A stretch of DNA of 61,017 bases from contig JALFLM010000200.1 of the NCBI GenBank assembly GCA_022774705.1, positions 1 to 61,017 of the forward strand, read 5' to 3'. This document shows positions 33,322 through 43,500 of this stretch, piece after piece. The notes beneath the pieces are model-generated. The model had not been told where the DNA came from, did no database searches, and saw nothing but the letters and a program-made list of their open reading frames with translations. Within the stretch, counting starts at the first letter, position 1. Each line of letters opens with the position of its first letter. This DNA comes from Lachnospiraceae bacterium. GTDB taxonomy: Bacteria > Bacillota > Clostridia > Lachnospirales > Lachnospiraceae. The position numbers were made by a program, and so were the translations under genes.

Positions 33322-34425
33322 CTATTCTGTCCGAAAAGAGGAGAAATTATTCACCTGACACACCGGAAAATAATATTCCAGGATTTCCCGGTAATCTCCC
33401 CCCCGGGAAGCCATGACCGAAGCACCGGCCAGGGACATGCCATACCCACTTCCGCTTCCGAAGGTCATGATTTTCAGACTGCCACCGGACAGATCCGAAA
33501 CATAAAAACAACCGGAAGAGACCTGTAAAAGCTGTGCCGCTTCTTCACCTGTCATCTTCCGGTTTCCCAGAGATATTTCCTCTATATACCCTGAACTATC
33601 TCTGCTTTCTATTATTATATATGAACTGAGGTTTTTTTTCCCTTCCAGAATGTCTTCCGTCCCCGGGATCTCCCACAGCAGCTCTGCCAGTTCTCTTCGG
33701 CTGTACACCGTAATCGTAACCGCCCGGGTGAGCTGCCCGTCTTTTCCGTCCATCGATTTCAACTGCGGGCTGTAAAGAGAGATTCCATCATCCTCACCTG
33801 TCAGATTCCCCTCATAAAAGCGGGTATTCCCTGCCGAATACCCGTGCCAGAGGGCATCTACAGGAGCCGCTGTACCTGCATCATAAGTCAGGTACTGACC
33901 GCCGGTGAGCTCCACCGCTTTTTTCACGTACCGGTACAGATCCGACCAGTGGTCCCGCCCCTCCGGTTCAGCTGCCTCTCCAAAAGCACAGGCCATCCGG
34001 CCCGGTTCATAGTACTTCACGCCAAGTTCACCTGCGTTAACCGTTGTCAATTCCTGCCTTTTTTCCTCTGCTGTTTCTGTACCTGAGTCCGAATCTTCCG
34101 CCTCCCGCAGATACCGGTTCAGATGAGCATAAAGGCTGCTGCGGGCAGCCACCGCAAATGCTTTCAGTGCCTCTTCCTCCATATCAGGCTGGTAATCCAC
34201 CGAAATCATAAAAATCAGAAAGTTTTCCACACTGACAGTACGGTTATTCACCTGAATCCACACTCCGTCCCTATCTGAGTCGACATTTTCCCGAAGCCCT
34301 CTGCTGTTCCCGGTGCGAAACCAGAATACCATACAGGGCACCAGAGACACAGTCAGCACCAGAAGTGCAGACTGAAAAAGCCGCCTGAACCATATCAGCG
34401 GCTTTGATAAAAAAACATTATCCAA
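33322..34425 (-). CDS. spoIID: SpoIID-like stage II sporulation protein
   Basis: A 367-aa protein with an N-terminal membrane segment (about 17-35) and a SpoIID domain. SpoIID is a lytic transglycosylase that remodels peptidoglycan during engulfment. The key region is MEEEALKAFAVAARSSLYAHL, matching EALKAQAVAARTYA with its catalytic Glu; YSAGNTRFYEGN and GSGSGYGMSLAGASVMASRGGDYREIL match the C-terminal conserved blocks. A Glu/Ser/Asp-rich insert lies near residue 110. The start is TTG with only a weak ribosome site, since no in-frame ATG precedes the anchor. It lies directly upstream of the spoIIQ-like gene. Confidence 0.87.
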   Translation of the reverse strand: MDNVFLSKPLIWFRRLFQSALLVLTVSLVPCMVFWFRTGNSRGLRENVDSDRDGVWIQVNNRTVSVENFLIFMISVDYQPDMEEEALKAFAVAARSSLYAHLNRYLREAEDSDSGTETAEEKRQELTTVNAGELGVKYYEPGRMACAFGEAAEPEGRDHWSDLYRYVKKAVELTGGQYLTYDAGTAAPVDALWHGYSAGNTRFYEGNLTGEDDGISLYSPQLKSMDGKDGQLTRAVTITVYSRRELAELLWEIPGTEDILEGKKNLSSYIIIESRDSSGYIEEISLGNRKMTGEEAAQLLQVSSGCFYVSDLSGGSLKIMTFGSGSGYGMSLAGASVMASRGGDYREILEYYFPVCQVNNFSSFRTE

Positions 34426-34476
34426 GATCAGCCATCAACCTGCAAAAAGAAAGTTTCCCCTACAGCATATGCAGAA

Positions 34477-36078
34477 TCAGCAGAAAAGTTTCTTCTTCCG
34501 GTCGATCATCTCATCGATCCGCGTCAGATACTGCTCGATATCCTTCACATTGGAAGCCCGTTCGATATGATCGGGATCCACCCGTTTTGTTACCGAACCG
34601 GCTCCGCAGGCCACGATGGTCTGCTTTTCTTCCATAATCAGAATATTGTAAATGCCTTCTTTTCCAGGTTTCGCGTATCCCACATTCTCCAGGTTGCCCG
34701 ACATATTTTTCTGCCGGTACAGATAATAGGGTTCCATCCCCATCTGTGCAGCTCCCCGGGCGGTAATATCCATCATGGCCGCCGTATTCTGTTCCAGATA
34801 CAGATGTCCGTACTGCTCTTTTTCCGTATTCAGGCGGGATGCACGCTTGATTGCCAGCGTGTGCACCGTCAGGTTGTCAGGCTTCAACGCCTGAATCTCC
34901 TCCATGGTGCGGGCCACATCCTCCGCACGCTCCTGAGGCAGACCGATGATCAGATCCATGTTGATATTGTCGAAACCGGCGTCCCTTGCCATGTAAAAGG
35001 CGTTTTTCACATCCTCCACCGTATGTTTGCGGCCGATCAGATCCAGTGTCTCCTGTTTCATGGTCTGGGGATTAATGGAGATCCTGTCCACAGGATACCG
35101 GCGCAGCACGGCAAGCTTCTCCGGAGTAATGCTGTCGGGCCGTCCTCCCTCCACCGTCCATTCCTTCAGATCAGACAGATCAAAACCTTCTGTGATTTGT
35201 CTCAGAATCCGGTCCAGATAAACCGGAGAAAGTGTGGTAGGCGTCCCACCGCCGAAATAGATCGTATTCAGCTTTTTGCCGGCAAACCGCTCCTGAACAA
35301 ACTGAATCTCCTTCTCCAGCGCCGTTACATATTCCTCCATCCGTTTTTCCCAGCGGCTGTAGGGATAGGATGTAAAAGAACAGTACAGGCAGGTCGTCGG
35401 ACAAAAAGGGATACCCACATACAGGCTGTATCCGTCCTCGTAATCCAGAAGATCCAGCAAAGCCCTCTCCTTGTGGGCGATACGGATACTCAGACCGCAT
35501 TTTTCATCACCGATCAGATACTCCTTCTTCAGTTCCCGGACGATTTCCACATCGGAAAATCCCTGCTCCAGCAGGGCCATGGGAAGCTTCACCGGGCGGA
35601 TTCCGGTCAGCGTCCCCCAGGGATGCTGCTTCCCCCCTGTCATCCGTGAAAAGATCCGGTAGGTCATGCGCTTAAGAGGATTTTTCTCCATCCCTTCCCC
35701 GCTGTCCGCAAATGCCGCACCGCACCAGCAGCGCACCCCATCGGAGGCGCAGACTGCTGTATACGAACCGCTGTAGAAAACAGAGAAAATAACTTCACCG
35801 CCATTTTCCCTGCCATAACTCCCGGCATCAGAAAATTCCGTGATGTCCTCCGAAACCACACCATCTTTCAGTCCCCATGCCTGTGCCCTGTCAAGCAGAG
35901 CCTGCTCACGGGCAGACAGTGCATGCTCTGCCTCTTTTGCCTCTTTTGCTTTTTTTGCTTCTTCCACTTCTTCTGCTTTCCAGGCACATTTCGTTTCCAC
36001 CGTGGTTCCCGGAAAAAAGGCCGTGATCAATCCCCGGATATCGTATTCGTAACGCACTTCATTGAATATCAGTTTCAT
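34477..36078 (-). CDS. hemZ: Radical SAM coproporphyrinogen III oxidase-like protein HemZ
   Basis: A 533-aa protein with a roughly 160-residue N-terminal extension, then a radical SAM domain. The cluster motif is GIPFCPTTCLYCSFTSYP (CxxxCxxC), followed by TIYFGGGTPTTLSP and the RISINPQTM strand. HemN-type enzymes decarboxylate coproporphyrinogen III without oxygen; HemZ is the long Firmicute variant. A run of Glu/Ala/Lys (about 37-50, KAEEVEEAKKAKEAKEAEHA) makes an unusual charged helix in the N-terminal part. The gene starts 2 bp after the MBL hydrolase stop, with GGAGGA inside that gene, so the two are coupled. Confidence 0.9.
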   Translation of the reverse strand: MKLIFNEVRYEYDIRGLITAFFPGTTVETKCAWKAEEVEEAKKAKEAKEAEHALSAREQALLDRAQAWGLKDGVVSEDITEFSDAGSYGRENGGEVIFSVFYSGSYTAVCASDGVRCWCGAAFADSGEGMEKNPLKRMTYRIFSRMTGGKQHPWGTLTGIRPVKLPMALLEQGFSDVEIVRELKKEYLIGDEKCGLSIRIAHKERALLDLLDYEDGYSLYVGIPFCPTTCLYCSFTSYPYSRWEKRMEEYVTALEKEIQFVQERFAGKKLNTIYFGGGTPTTLSPVYLDRILRQITEGFDLSDLKEWTVEGGRPDSITPEKLAVLRRYPVDRISINPQTMKQETLDLIGRKHTVEDVKNAFYMARDAGFDNINMDLIIGLPQERAEDVARTMEEIQALKPDNLTVHTLAIKRASRLNTEKEQYGHLYLEQNTAAMMDITARGAAQMGMEPYYLYRQKNMSGNLENVGYAKPGKEGIYNILIMEEKQTIVACGAGSVTKRVDPDHIERASNVKDIEQYLTRIDEMIDRKKKLFC

Positions 36079-36080
36079 AG

Positions 36081-36728
36081 TTAAAATCTCAATCCTCCGG
36101 CTGCAGGATTATGACGGCGTTCGAACTCAATGCTGGTGGCCGAATCATGGCCCGGATAAACATAAGTTTCCGGAGGCAGCACCAGCACTTTTTCCCGGAT
36201 GGACTTTAAAAGTGCTGCCGTATTGCCGGTCTCCAGATCGGTTCTGCCGTAGGAACGGCGAAACAGAGTATCGCCTGCAAACAGCTGTCTTTCTTCCTTC
36301 AGATAATAGCAGACGCCTCCTGCCGTATGCCCCGGCGTGGCAATAACGGTAATATCAAAACCGGCAATCTGAATCACCTCTCCGTCTTTCACATAATGGT
36401 CCGCTTCCAGTTCCACTGCCTGTCCGCCCCATCCTCTGGAAAGGTTGGCATCCGCATCGAGAAGCAGCAGACGTTCCGCCTCTCCTGCGTACAGCGGCAC
36501 ATCAAACATCCTTTTCAGTTCCGGTGCTCCCATCATATGATCAAAATGTCCGTGTGTCAGTAAAACAGCCTTTAATACCAGATCCTTCTGGCGGATTTTC
36601 ATGGCAATGATATCAGCCCGGTCCGCCGGATCCACCACAAATGCCTCTCTCGTATCGTCATTCCAGACCAGATAACAATTGGTCTGAACCATTCCCAGCT
36701 GCATGCTGCACATTCTGTAATCGCTCAT
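36081..36728 (-). CDS. MBL-fold metallohydrolase (glyoxalase II-like)
   Basis: A 215-aa metallo-beta-lactamase-fold enzyme. The zinc motif is LLTHGHFDHMMGAPEL (HxHxDH), with further ligands in VIATPGHTAGGVCYY, FAGDTLFRRSYGRTDL and VYPGHDSATSIEFE. The layout matches hydroxyacylglutathione hydrolase-like proteins common next to rel in Firmicutes; the true substrate is not known. The start at 36728 is preferred because GGAGA lies a few nt before that ATG; an ATG at 36740 is also in frame. It sits between rel and hemZ in a compact minus-strand run. Confidence 0.87.
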   Translation of the reverse strand: MSDYRMCSMQLGMVQTNCYLVWNDDTREAFVVDPADRADIIAMKIRQKDLVLKAVLLTHGHFDHMMGAPELKRMFDVPLYAGEAERLLLLDADANLSRGWGGQAVELEADHYVKDGEVIQIAGFDITVIATPGHTAGGVCYYLKEERQLFAGDTLFRRSYGRTDLETGNTAALLKSIREKVLVLPPETYVYPGHDSATSIEFERRHNPAAGGLRF

Positions 36729-36809
36729 AAAAATCTCCATTCCGCCGCCGGGACCGGCAGCACAGTTTATAAAAAAGATCTTTCTGCCCCATGGCCGGTC
36801 CGGCCAGGA

Positions 36810-39146
36810 TCAGCCGTTGCTCCGCTTCACATCGTAAACGCTGTCCAGCTGGCGCAGTTTTTTCATAATAAAATTCAGTGAATCCACACTTTCCACCGTA
36901 ATCCGGACAATCAGAGTGGCAATTCCCCGGTGACTCCTGTTGGTATGAAAATCCTCGATGTTATAATTATTCTCTGCCAGTATCTGTGATACGGCTGCAA
37001 TAATACCCGGGCGGTCATAAGTGTAGATGGCCAGCTCAACTCCGTAGGAATTGCTCCTGTCACTGCTGTCAGCCTTATCGGCCCATTCCACCTCGATGCT
37101 GCGGGCTTTTTCCGTCTCTGAGAATGAGAGGAAATTCTTGCAGTCGGTACGGTGTACCTTGATCCCCCGGTTGCGGGTTACATAGCCGATGATCTCATCG
37201 CCGGGAAGAGGATTGCAGCAATGGGCACAGACACAGACCATGTCGCTCTTTTCCTCGCCGCTGTTCTTATTGCCCAGATAGCTCCTGATCACAAACTGAC
37301 CGGAACGTACCCCGCGCACTTTTTCCTTTTCCTTATTCTGTCGGGCGTTCTTGTCAGCATCCTGTCTGAATTTCTCCAGCGCCTCTTCGTCGGTCAGCTG
37401 AGTTTTCTTCTCCAGGGAAAGCTCACGCATCTTGTTGATGACCTGACCTTCCTTCAGACCGCCGTGTCCCACAGCCGCCAGAACCGACTCCCAGTCATTA
37501 AAGCCATACTTGTGCATGACTTTTTCCTGAGCCGCCGGCGTATTGATATCCTGCAGGATTACATTTTTCGCCTTGCAGTATTTTTCCAGCATGGCACGGC
37601 CCTGATCGATATTCTCCGGACGGTTCTGTGCCTTGAACCACTGCCTGATCTTCGTTCTTGCCTGAGAACTTTTACACAGCTTCAGCCAGTCGCGGCTGGG
37701 CCCTGAACTGTTCATGGAAGTCTGAATCTGGATACGGTCACCATTCTGAATCTCGTAGCTGATGGGCTGCACCTTGCCGTTGACGATGGCTCCCACCATC
37801 TTGTTGCCTACAGCAGTATGGATACGGTAGGCAAAGTCAATGGTGGTTGATCCCTTGGGCATGCTGATCACCTTACCCTGAGGAGTAAAGCAGAATACAC
37901 TGTCTGCAAACAGATCCAGCTCGCTCTTGACCTCGCTGACAAATTCGGAATTATTCTCGCTGTCCTTCTGCAGCTCCAGCAGCTCCCGCAGCCAGGTCAT
38001 CTTGTCGATCTCCGCCTGACCGATGTTCTCACCGGCCTTGCCTTCCTTATATTTCCAGTGGGCAGCGATACCGTACTCGGCAATGCGGTGCATATCCTCA
38101 GTACGGATCTGCACCTCAAACAGCTTGCCGTCCTTACTTACAACCGTTGTGTGAAGAGACTGGTAATTGTTGGGCTTGGGCATGGCGATATAGTCCTTGA
38201 AACGGCCGGGAACAGGGGTGTACATCTCATGAACAACGCCCAATACCGCGTAGCAGTCCTTGATACTTTTTACAATAACACGGATTGCAAAAATATCATA
38301 TACCTGATCCAGTCTCTTGTTCTGGGTCTTCATCTTCTTATAGATACTGAACAGATGTTTGACACGTCCGTAAACCTGTGCATCAATGCTGGCTTCCTTA
38401 CGGACCTGGTTTTTTACATCGGAAACGATACCCTGAACAAAACGCTCCCGCTCCGGCGTACTTGCTTCGATGCTCTGCTTCAGCTTTGCGTAGGCATCCG
38501 GTTCCAGATAGCTGAGCGCAATATCATCCAGTTCAATCTTTACCTTTGAAATACCCAGGCGCTGAGCCAGAGGTGAATAGATGTCCATCGTCTCCCGTGA
38601 CTTCTCCAGCTGCTTCTCCGGCTTCATGTACTGCAGTGTCCGCATATTGTGGAGACGATCGGCCAGCTTGATCAGAATAACCCGGATGTCCTTTGCCATG
38701 GCAAGAAACATCTTGCGAAGATTCTCCGCCTGCACTTCTTCCTTATTGGACAGGGTATAGTTGGGCAGATTGGTCAGCTTCGTTACGCCGTTCACCAGAT
38801 CTGCAATTTCTGTACCAAATATCTTTTCAATATCTTCATAGCTGTACTTTGTATCCTCAACCACATCGTGGAGAAGGCCTGCTGCAATACTTTCCTTATC
38901 CAGTTCCAGTTCCGCCAGAATGATTGCCACATGCAGGGGATGAATAATATAGGGTTCTCCTGATTTGCGTCTGATCCCGCCATGAGCCTCATCCGCCAGC
39001 CGGTAAGCCTTCTCAACCAGAGAAATGTCATCGGATGGATGATACTGCCGGATTGTTTCAACAAGTTTCAGATACAATGCATCCGGACTTTCCGGATCCG
39101 GTTTTTCTGTCTTCAGTTTTTCGCGAATTTCCTCTTCTAATGTCAT
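36810..39146 (-). CDS. Bifunctional (p)ppGpp synthetase/hydrolase (Rel)
   Basis: A 778-aa stringent-response enzyme of full length. In order it has the HD hydrolase domain (HGGIRRKSGEPYIIHPLHVAIILAEL...LLHDVVEDT), the synthetase domain (YDIFAIRVIVKSIKDCYAVLG, with KDYIAMPKPNNYQSLHTTVV), a TGS domain (VFCFTPQGKVISMPKGSTTIDFAYRIHT), a zinc-finger/conserved-Cys region (CVCAHCCNPLPGDEIIGY) and a C-terminal ACT domain. The HD and synthetase motifs both look intact, so it can make and remove (p)ppGpp in response to ribosome stalling. Its promoter is TTGCAT-N17-TATAAT at 39215-39243, with GAGGTGAG as ribosome site. Confidence 0.96.
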   Translation of the reverse strand: MTLEEEIREKLKTEKPDPESPDALYLKLVETIRQYHPSDDISLVEKAYRLADEAHGGIRRKSGEPYIIHPLHVAIILAELELDKESIAAGLLHDVVEDTKYSYEDIEKIFGTEIADLVNGVTKLTNLPNYTLSNKEEVQAENLRKMFLAMAKDIRVILIKLADRLHNMRTLQYMKPEKQLEKSRETMDIYSPLAQRLGISKVKIELDDIALSYLEPDAYAKLKQSIEASTPERERFVQGIVSDVKNQVRKEASIDAQVYGRVKHLFSIYKKMKTQNKRLDQVYDIFAIRVIVKSIKDCYAVLGVVHEMYTPVPGRFKDYIAMPKPNNYQSLHTTVVSKDGKLFEVQIRTEDMHRIAEYGIAAHWKYKEGKAGENIGQAEIDKMTWLRELLELQKDSENNSEFVSEVKSELDLFADSVFCFTPQGKVISMPKGSTTIDFAYRIHTAVGNKMVGAIVNGKVQPISYEIQNGDRIQIQTSMNSSGPSRDWLKLCKSSQARTKIRQWFKAQNRPENIDQGRAMLEKYCKAKNVILQDINTPAAQEKVMHKYGFNDWESVLAAVGHGGLKEGQVINKMRELSLEKKTQLTDEEALEKFRQDADKNARQNKEKEKVRGVRSGQFVIRSYLGNKNSGEEKSDMVCVCAHCCNPLPGDEIIGYVTRNRGIKVHRTDCKNFLSFSETEKARSIEVEWADKADSSDRSNSYGVELAIYTYDRPGIIAAVSQILAENNYNIEDFHTNRSHRGIATLIVRITVESVDSLNFIMKKLRQLDSVYDVKRSNG

Positions 39147-39214
39147 CTTCTCACCTCTATATCACAATACGATAAACAGCTGTTCATCTTGCCCTTTGTG
39201 CGCGTTTGCTTCCC

Positions 39215-39243
39215 ATTATAATAACAGATACAAAAAAATGCAA
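39215..39243 (-). promoter_or_regulatory. Promoter of rel
   Basis: On the minus strand TTGCAT (39238-39243), 17-bp spacer and perfect TATAAT (39215-39220), giving a leader of about 60 nt. Confidence 0.65.
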
Positions 39244-39284
39244 TTAATTTGTTATAAAATCCAAAACCTGCAGAGTGACAAACA

Positions 39285-39326
39285 GGGAGCCGCCGCATCT
39301 GCCCTTTGGCTGATGCGTCAGCTCCC
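39285..39326 (-). terminator. Hairpin after pfkA, probable terminator
   Basis: GGGAGC/GCTCCC (39285-39290/39321-39326) encloses GCATC/GATGC (39295-39299/39312-39316). On the minus strand it is followed by TGTTTGTC, a weak T-rich tail. Confidence 0.5.
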
Positions 39327-39375
39327 CGCCATATCATACTGCAATCCAAAGATATCTGCCTGTGACAGATCCGTA

Positions 39376-40347
39376 CTAGCGAACCAGGCTCAGGAAAATC
39401 TGATACTGTTCTTCGGGAATATCCTTTGTCATTGCCAGTGCTTCATCAATATCAAAATCTACATAATCACCGTTCTTGTAAGCTACGATACGTTTGCTCT
39501 TGCCTTCTGCCAGCAGAGAAACCGCTTTGGATCCCATGATGGATGCATAGACACGATCCTTGCAGGAAGGTGAACCGCCACGCTGCATGTGGCCCAGAAT
39601 CGTTGCTCTTGTTTCGATACCGGTTGCCTGCTCAATACGCTTTGCCATACTGGTGGAATGACCGATACCTTCTGCATTGATGATAATGTGGTGTGTCTTG
39701 CCGCTTCTGTGCTTTTCAATCAGGCTGTCGATGATTGCCTGTTCATTGTAATCATAACGCTCGGGCAGCAGTACTGCTTCTGCACCGGAAGCGATTGCGG
39801 ACCAGAGTGCGATATAGCCTGCACCGCGGCCCATAACTTCGATAATAGAACATCTTTCATGGGAAGATGAAGTATCACGAACCTTATCGATGGCTTCCAT
39901 GGCAGTATTGACAGCAGTATCAAAACCGATTGTATATTCTGTACATGAAATATCCAGATCGATGGTTCCGGGGATACCAACTGTATTGATACCCAGGTTG
40001 GCCAGCTTCTGTGCTCCACGGAAGGAACCGTCACCGCCGATGACAACCAGACCTTCAATGCCGTGCTTATGACAGATCTCAGCAGCCTTCTTCTGTCCTT
40101 CTTCTGTCATAAATTCCATACAGCGGGCTGTATAAAGAATAGTACCGCCTCTGTGGATGATATCAGATACACTCATACTATCCATATCCACGATTTCTTC
40201 ATTTAAAAGACCTGCATAACCTCTTTTGATTCCCTTAACCTTAATACCCAGTTTGCATGCAGTTCTTACCACGCCTCTGATGGCAGCGTTCATACCCGGT
40301 GCATCACCACCGCTTGTTAAAACTCCGATTGTCTGTACTTTTGACAT
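39376..40347 (-). CDS. pfkA: ATP-dependent 6-phosphofructokinase
   Basis: A 323-aa glycolytic enzyme that phosphorylates fructose 6-phosphate at C1. The family blocks are VLTSGGDAPGMNAAIRGVVR (ATP site), VIGGDGSFRGAQKLA, the catalytic GIPGTIDLDISCTEYTIGFDTA with the base Asp, and EVMGRGAGYIALWSAIASGAE. The Gly of the GGDGS motif indicates ATP rather than pyrophosphate. The start at 40347 follows GGAGGA; an in-frame extension to 40401 lacks a ribosome site. It follows dnaE by about 190 bp. Together with fba at 49.9 kb and ppdK it marks an active glycolysis. Confidence 0.96.
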   Translation of the reverse strand: MSKVQTIGVLTSGGDAPGMNAAIRGVVRTACKLGIKVKGIKRGYAGLLNEEIVDMDSMSVSDIIHRGGTILYTARCMEFMTEEGQKKAAEICHKHGIEGLVVIGGDGSFRGAQKLANLGINTVGIPGTIDLDISCTEYTIGFDTAVNTAMEAIDKVRDTSSSHERCSIIEVMGRGAGYIALWSAIASGAEAVLLPERYDYNEQAIIDSLIEKHRSGKTHHIIINAEGIGHSTSMAKRIEQATGIETRATILGHMQRGGSPSCKDRVYASIMGSKAVSLLAEGKSKRIVAYKNGDYVDFDIDEALAMTKDIPEEQYQIFLSLVR

Positions 40348-40536
40348 AATAGTTCCTCCAGATAATTTTCCATATTTAAGTGCCCCGATTTCTTCACCCA
40401 CGCCATTGAAATCACCGGCACCGGGAGTGAATCACTTCACCCTCTCCTCAAAAGTTAAATATTACTATTGTCTTCTTGTATTAAAATAAATACAAAATAA
40501 TTAGACTCAGACAACAATATTCTAATCTATCCTCAT

Positions 40537-43500
40537 TTATTTTTCAATAGGCATATCAATGACTTTCACGTTATCAGACATGAAAATATTGTTTAATTTT
40601 TTTATTGAATCTGCACAAATCGTCATTCTCCACTGAATCGGCAGGTCTTTTTTGGCTCTTTCTCTGGCAAGATAAATACTTACCACACTTTTCCCCGGGT
40701 ATTCATCGATAATATCGTACAGTTTCTTTTCCTTCGCATACCAGGTCTCCCGGTTAGAGCAGCGTATCCATACTCGCCTGGGCAGCTCCTCCAGAGGAAT
40801 CACTTTCTCGCAGATCAGCTTTGCCGCCGCATTTTCCGATGCGCTGACCCGGCCTTTGATAAACACACGTCCGTCCTCGGCAAGAACCGGTTCATTCTTC
40901 TCCAGATCCTGAGGAAATACAATAACTTCCAGAGTTCCGGCCAGATCCTCCAGCGTAATAAATGCCATACGTTTATTATTTTTTGTAATCTTGATGGTTT
41001 TCCCCGTAATAATGCCTCCCACCAAGGCAGAAGCGCCGTCCCGGACTCTGGAAAAGCCGGTTTCTTCATCCGCAGTAAAATCCGCAGACGTATTGGTGAT
41101 CTGCTTCTGCCAGGTATCCTGCCAGGATTCCATGGGATGGCCCGATATATACAGACCCATGCTCTCCTTTTCCAGAGCCAGATACACATCGCGCTCATAC
41201 TCGCCCACGTCGGGAAATTCCTCTTCCGCCATGGGCGCCCCCTCTTCCCCGGCAAACAGATCGAAAAGGGACATCTGACCTGTGATGCTGTTTTTCTGAT
41301 CCCGGTTTTTCTGATCCATCAGCTGAGGATACAGCAGCATCTTCTGCTTTCTCGTCCCGGGCAGCGTATCCATGGCACCGCTTTTGATGAAATTTTCCAG
41401 CGTCCGCTTGTTGATCTCCCTGCTGTTCTGCCGGTCGATAAAATCCTTCAGGGAACGATAAGAACCGTTTTTCTCCCGTTCCCCGATCATGGTGACTACC
41501 ACGCTGCGCCCGATGCTGCGGATGGCCGACAGGCCGAACCGGATACTGCCCTCCGATGCGGTAAATCCCCAGCCGCCTTCATTGATATCCGGCGGCAGAA
41601 TCCGGATGCCCATCTGACGGCAGACGAGAATATATTCGCAGACCTTGCTGTTATTGTCGATAACCGATGTCAGCAGAGCCGCCATAAATTCCGTGGGATA
41701 ATAATATTTCAGCCAGGCAGTCTGATAGGAAACCACCGCATAGGCCGCCGCATGGGACTTATTAAAAGCATACTTGGCAAAATCCATCATCTCATTGTAA
41801 ATGGTTTCCGCCGTTTTTTCGGGAATTCCATTGGCGATACAGCCGCAGACCCCCTCTTCAGGATTACCGTATATAAAATTCCGCCGCTCCTTTTCCATGA
41901 CAGATGTCTTTTTCTTCGACATGGCACGGCGCACCAGATCGCTCCGCCCCAGAGAGTATCCGCCCAGATCACGCACGATCTGCATAACCTGCTCCTGATA
42001 GACGATACATCCGTAGGTAGGCTCCAGAATGGGAACCAGCGCATCACAATCATAGGTAATATGTTCCGGATCATTCTTCCCCTTCAGATATTTGGGGATA
42101 AAATCCATGGGGCCGGGCCGGTACAGGGAAATCCCCGCTATGATATCCTCCAGATTCTGCGGCTTCAGCTCCTTCATGAAGCTTTTCATCCCCGCACTTT
42201 CCAGCTGGAACACGCCCTCCGTCCGGCCGGTGCCGATGGAGTCCAGAACCGCCCTGTCATTATAATCAATATCCTCCAGAGACACCTGTTTACCGTTTTT
42301 CCGGGCCAGATCCATGGCATTCTGAATCACCGTAAGTGTCCGAAGACCCAGAAAATCCATCTTCAGAAGCCCCAGTTCTTCCAGTGTGGTCATGATATAC
42401 TGAGTAGTAACAGCACCGTCGCTTCCTCTTGAAAGGGGTACATATTCCACGATGGGTTTTTCACTGATGACCACACCTGCCGCATGCATGGAGGTGTGGC
42501 GGGGCAGCCCCTCCAGACGCTTCGACATGTCGATCAGGTATCTGATCTGTTCATCCGACTCATACTGTTTGCACAGCTCCGGATTCATGGTCAGCGCCTT
42601 GTCAATGGTGATATTCAGCTCCTGAGGAATCATCTTGGCAATGGTATCACACAGAGAATAGGGCAGGTCCAGCACACGGCCCACATCCCGGATAACGCCC
42701 CGGGCCGCCATGGTACCGAAGGTAACGATCTGGGCAACGCAGTCCTTACCGTATTTTTCCACTACATAATCGATGACCTCCTGACGCCGTTCGAAGCAGA
42801 AATCCACGTCAATATCAGGCATGGATACACGCTCCGGATTCAGGAAACGCTCAAACAGCAGCTGATAGCGGACAGGATCGATGTCCGTAATCTCCAGACA
42901 GTAGGAAACGATACTTCCGGCGGCGGAGCCCCGCCCCGGTCCCACCATGATTCCCCTGCTTTTGGCATAATGGATAAAATCCCACACAATGAGGAAATAA
43001 TCCACATAGCCCATGGAATGGATCGTATCCAGCTCATACCGCAGCCGTTCCTTCAGCTCCTGCGGCTGATCGGGATACCGTTTCACAAAGCCCTCCTCAC
43101 AGAGATGCTGCAGATACTCCCATGCCGTAAAGCCTTCCGGCACATCAAAATGCGGCAGCTTCTGCACGCCGAATTCGATTTCAACATTGCAGCGCTCAGC
43201 AATTTTGTGGGTATTCTCCAATGCTTCCGGCGCATAGGGAAACAGTTCTGCCATTTCGGCTTCTGTTTTCAGGAAATACTGTCCGCCTTCGTAACGCATG
43301 CGATCCTGATCGGATACCTTTTTCCCGGTCTGAATGCAGAGAAGGATATCATGCGCCGCCGCATCCTCCTCGAAAATGTAGTGAACATCGTTGGTGCAGA
43401 CCAGATCGATGCCGGTCTCTTTATGAAGCCTGAGAAGCTGCTGATTAACCAGCTTCTGCTCTTCTATGCCATGATCCTGAAGCTCCAGAAAGAAATTCCC

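Noticed and set aside
41137-42432. 431-codon plus-strand frame opposite dnaE
   Set aside because: Antisense shadow of dnaE with no recognisable domain.
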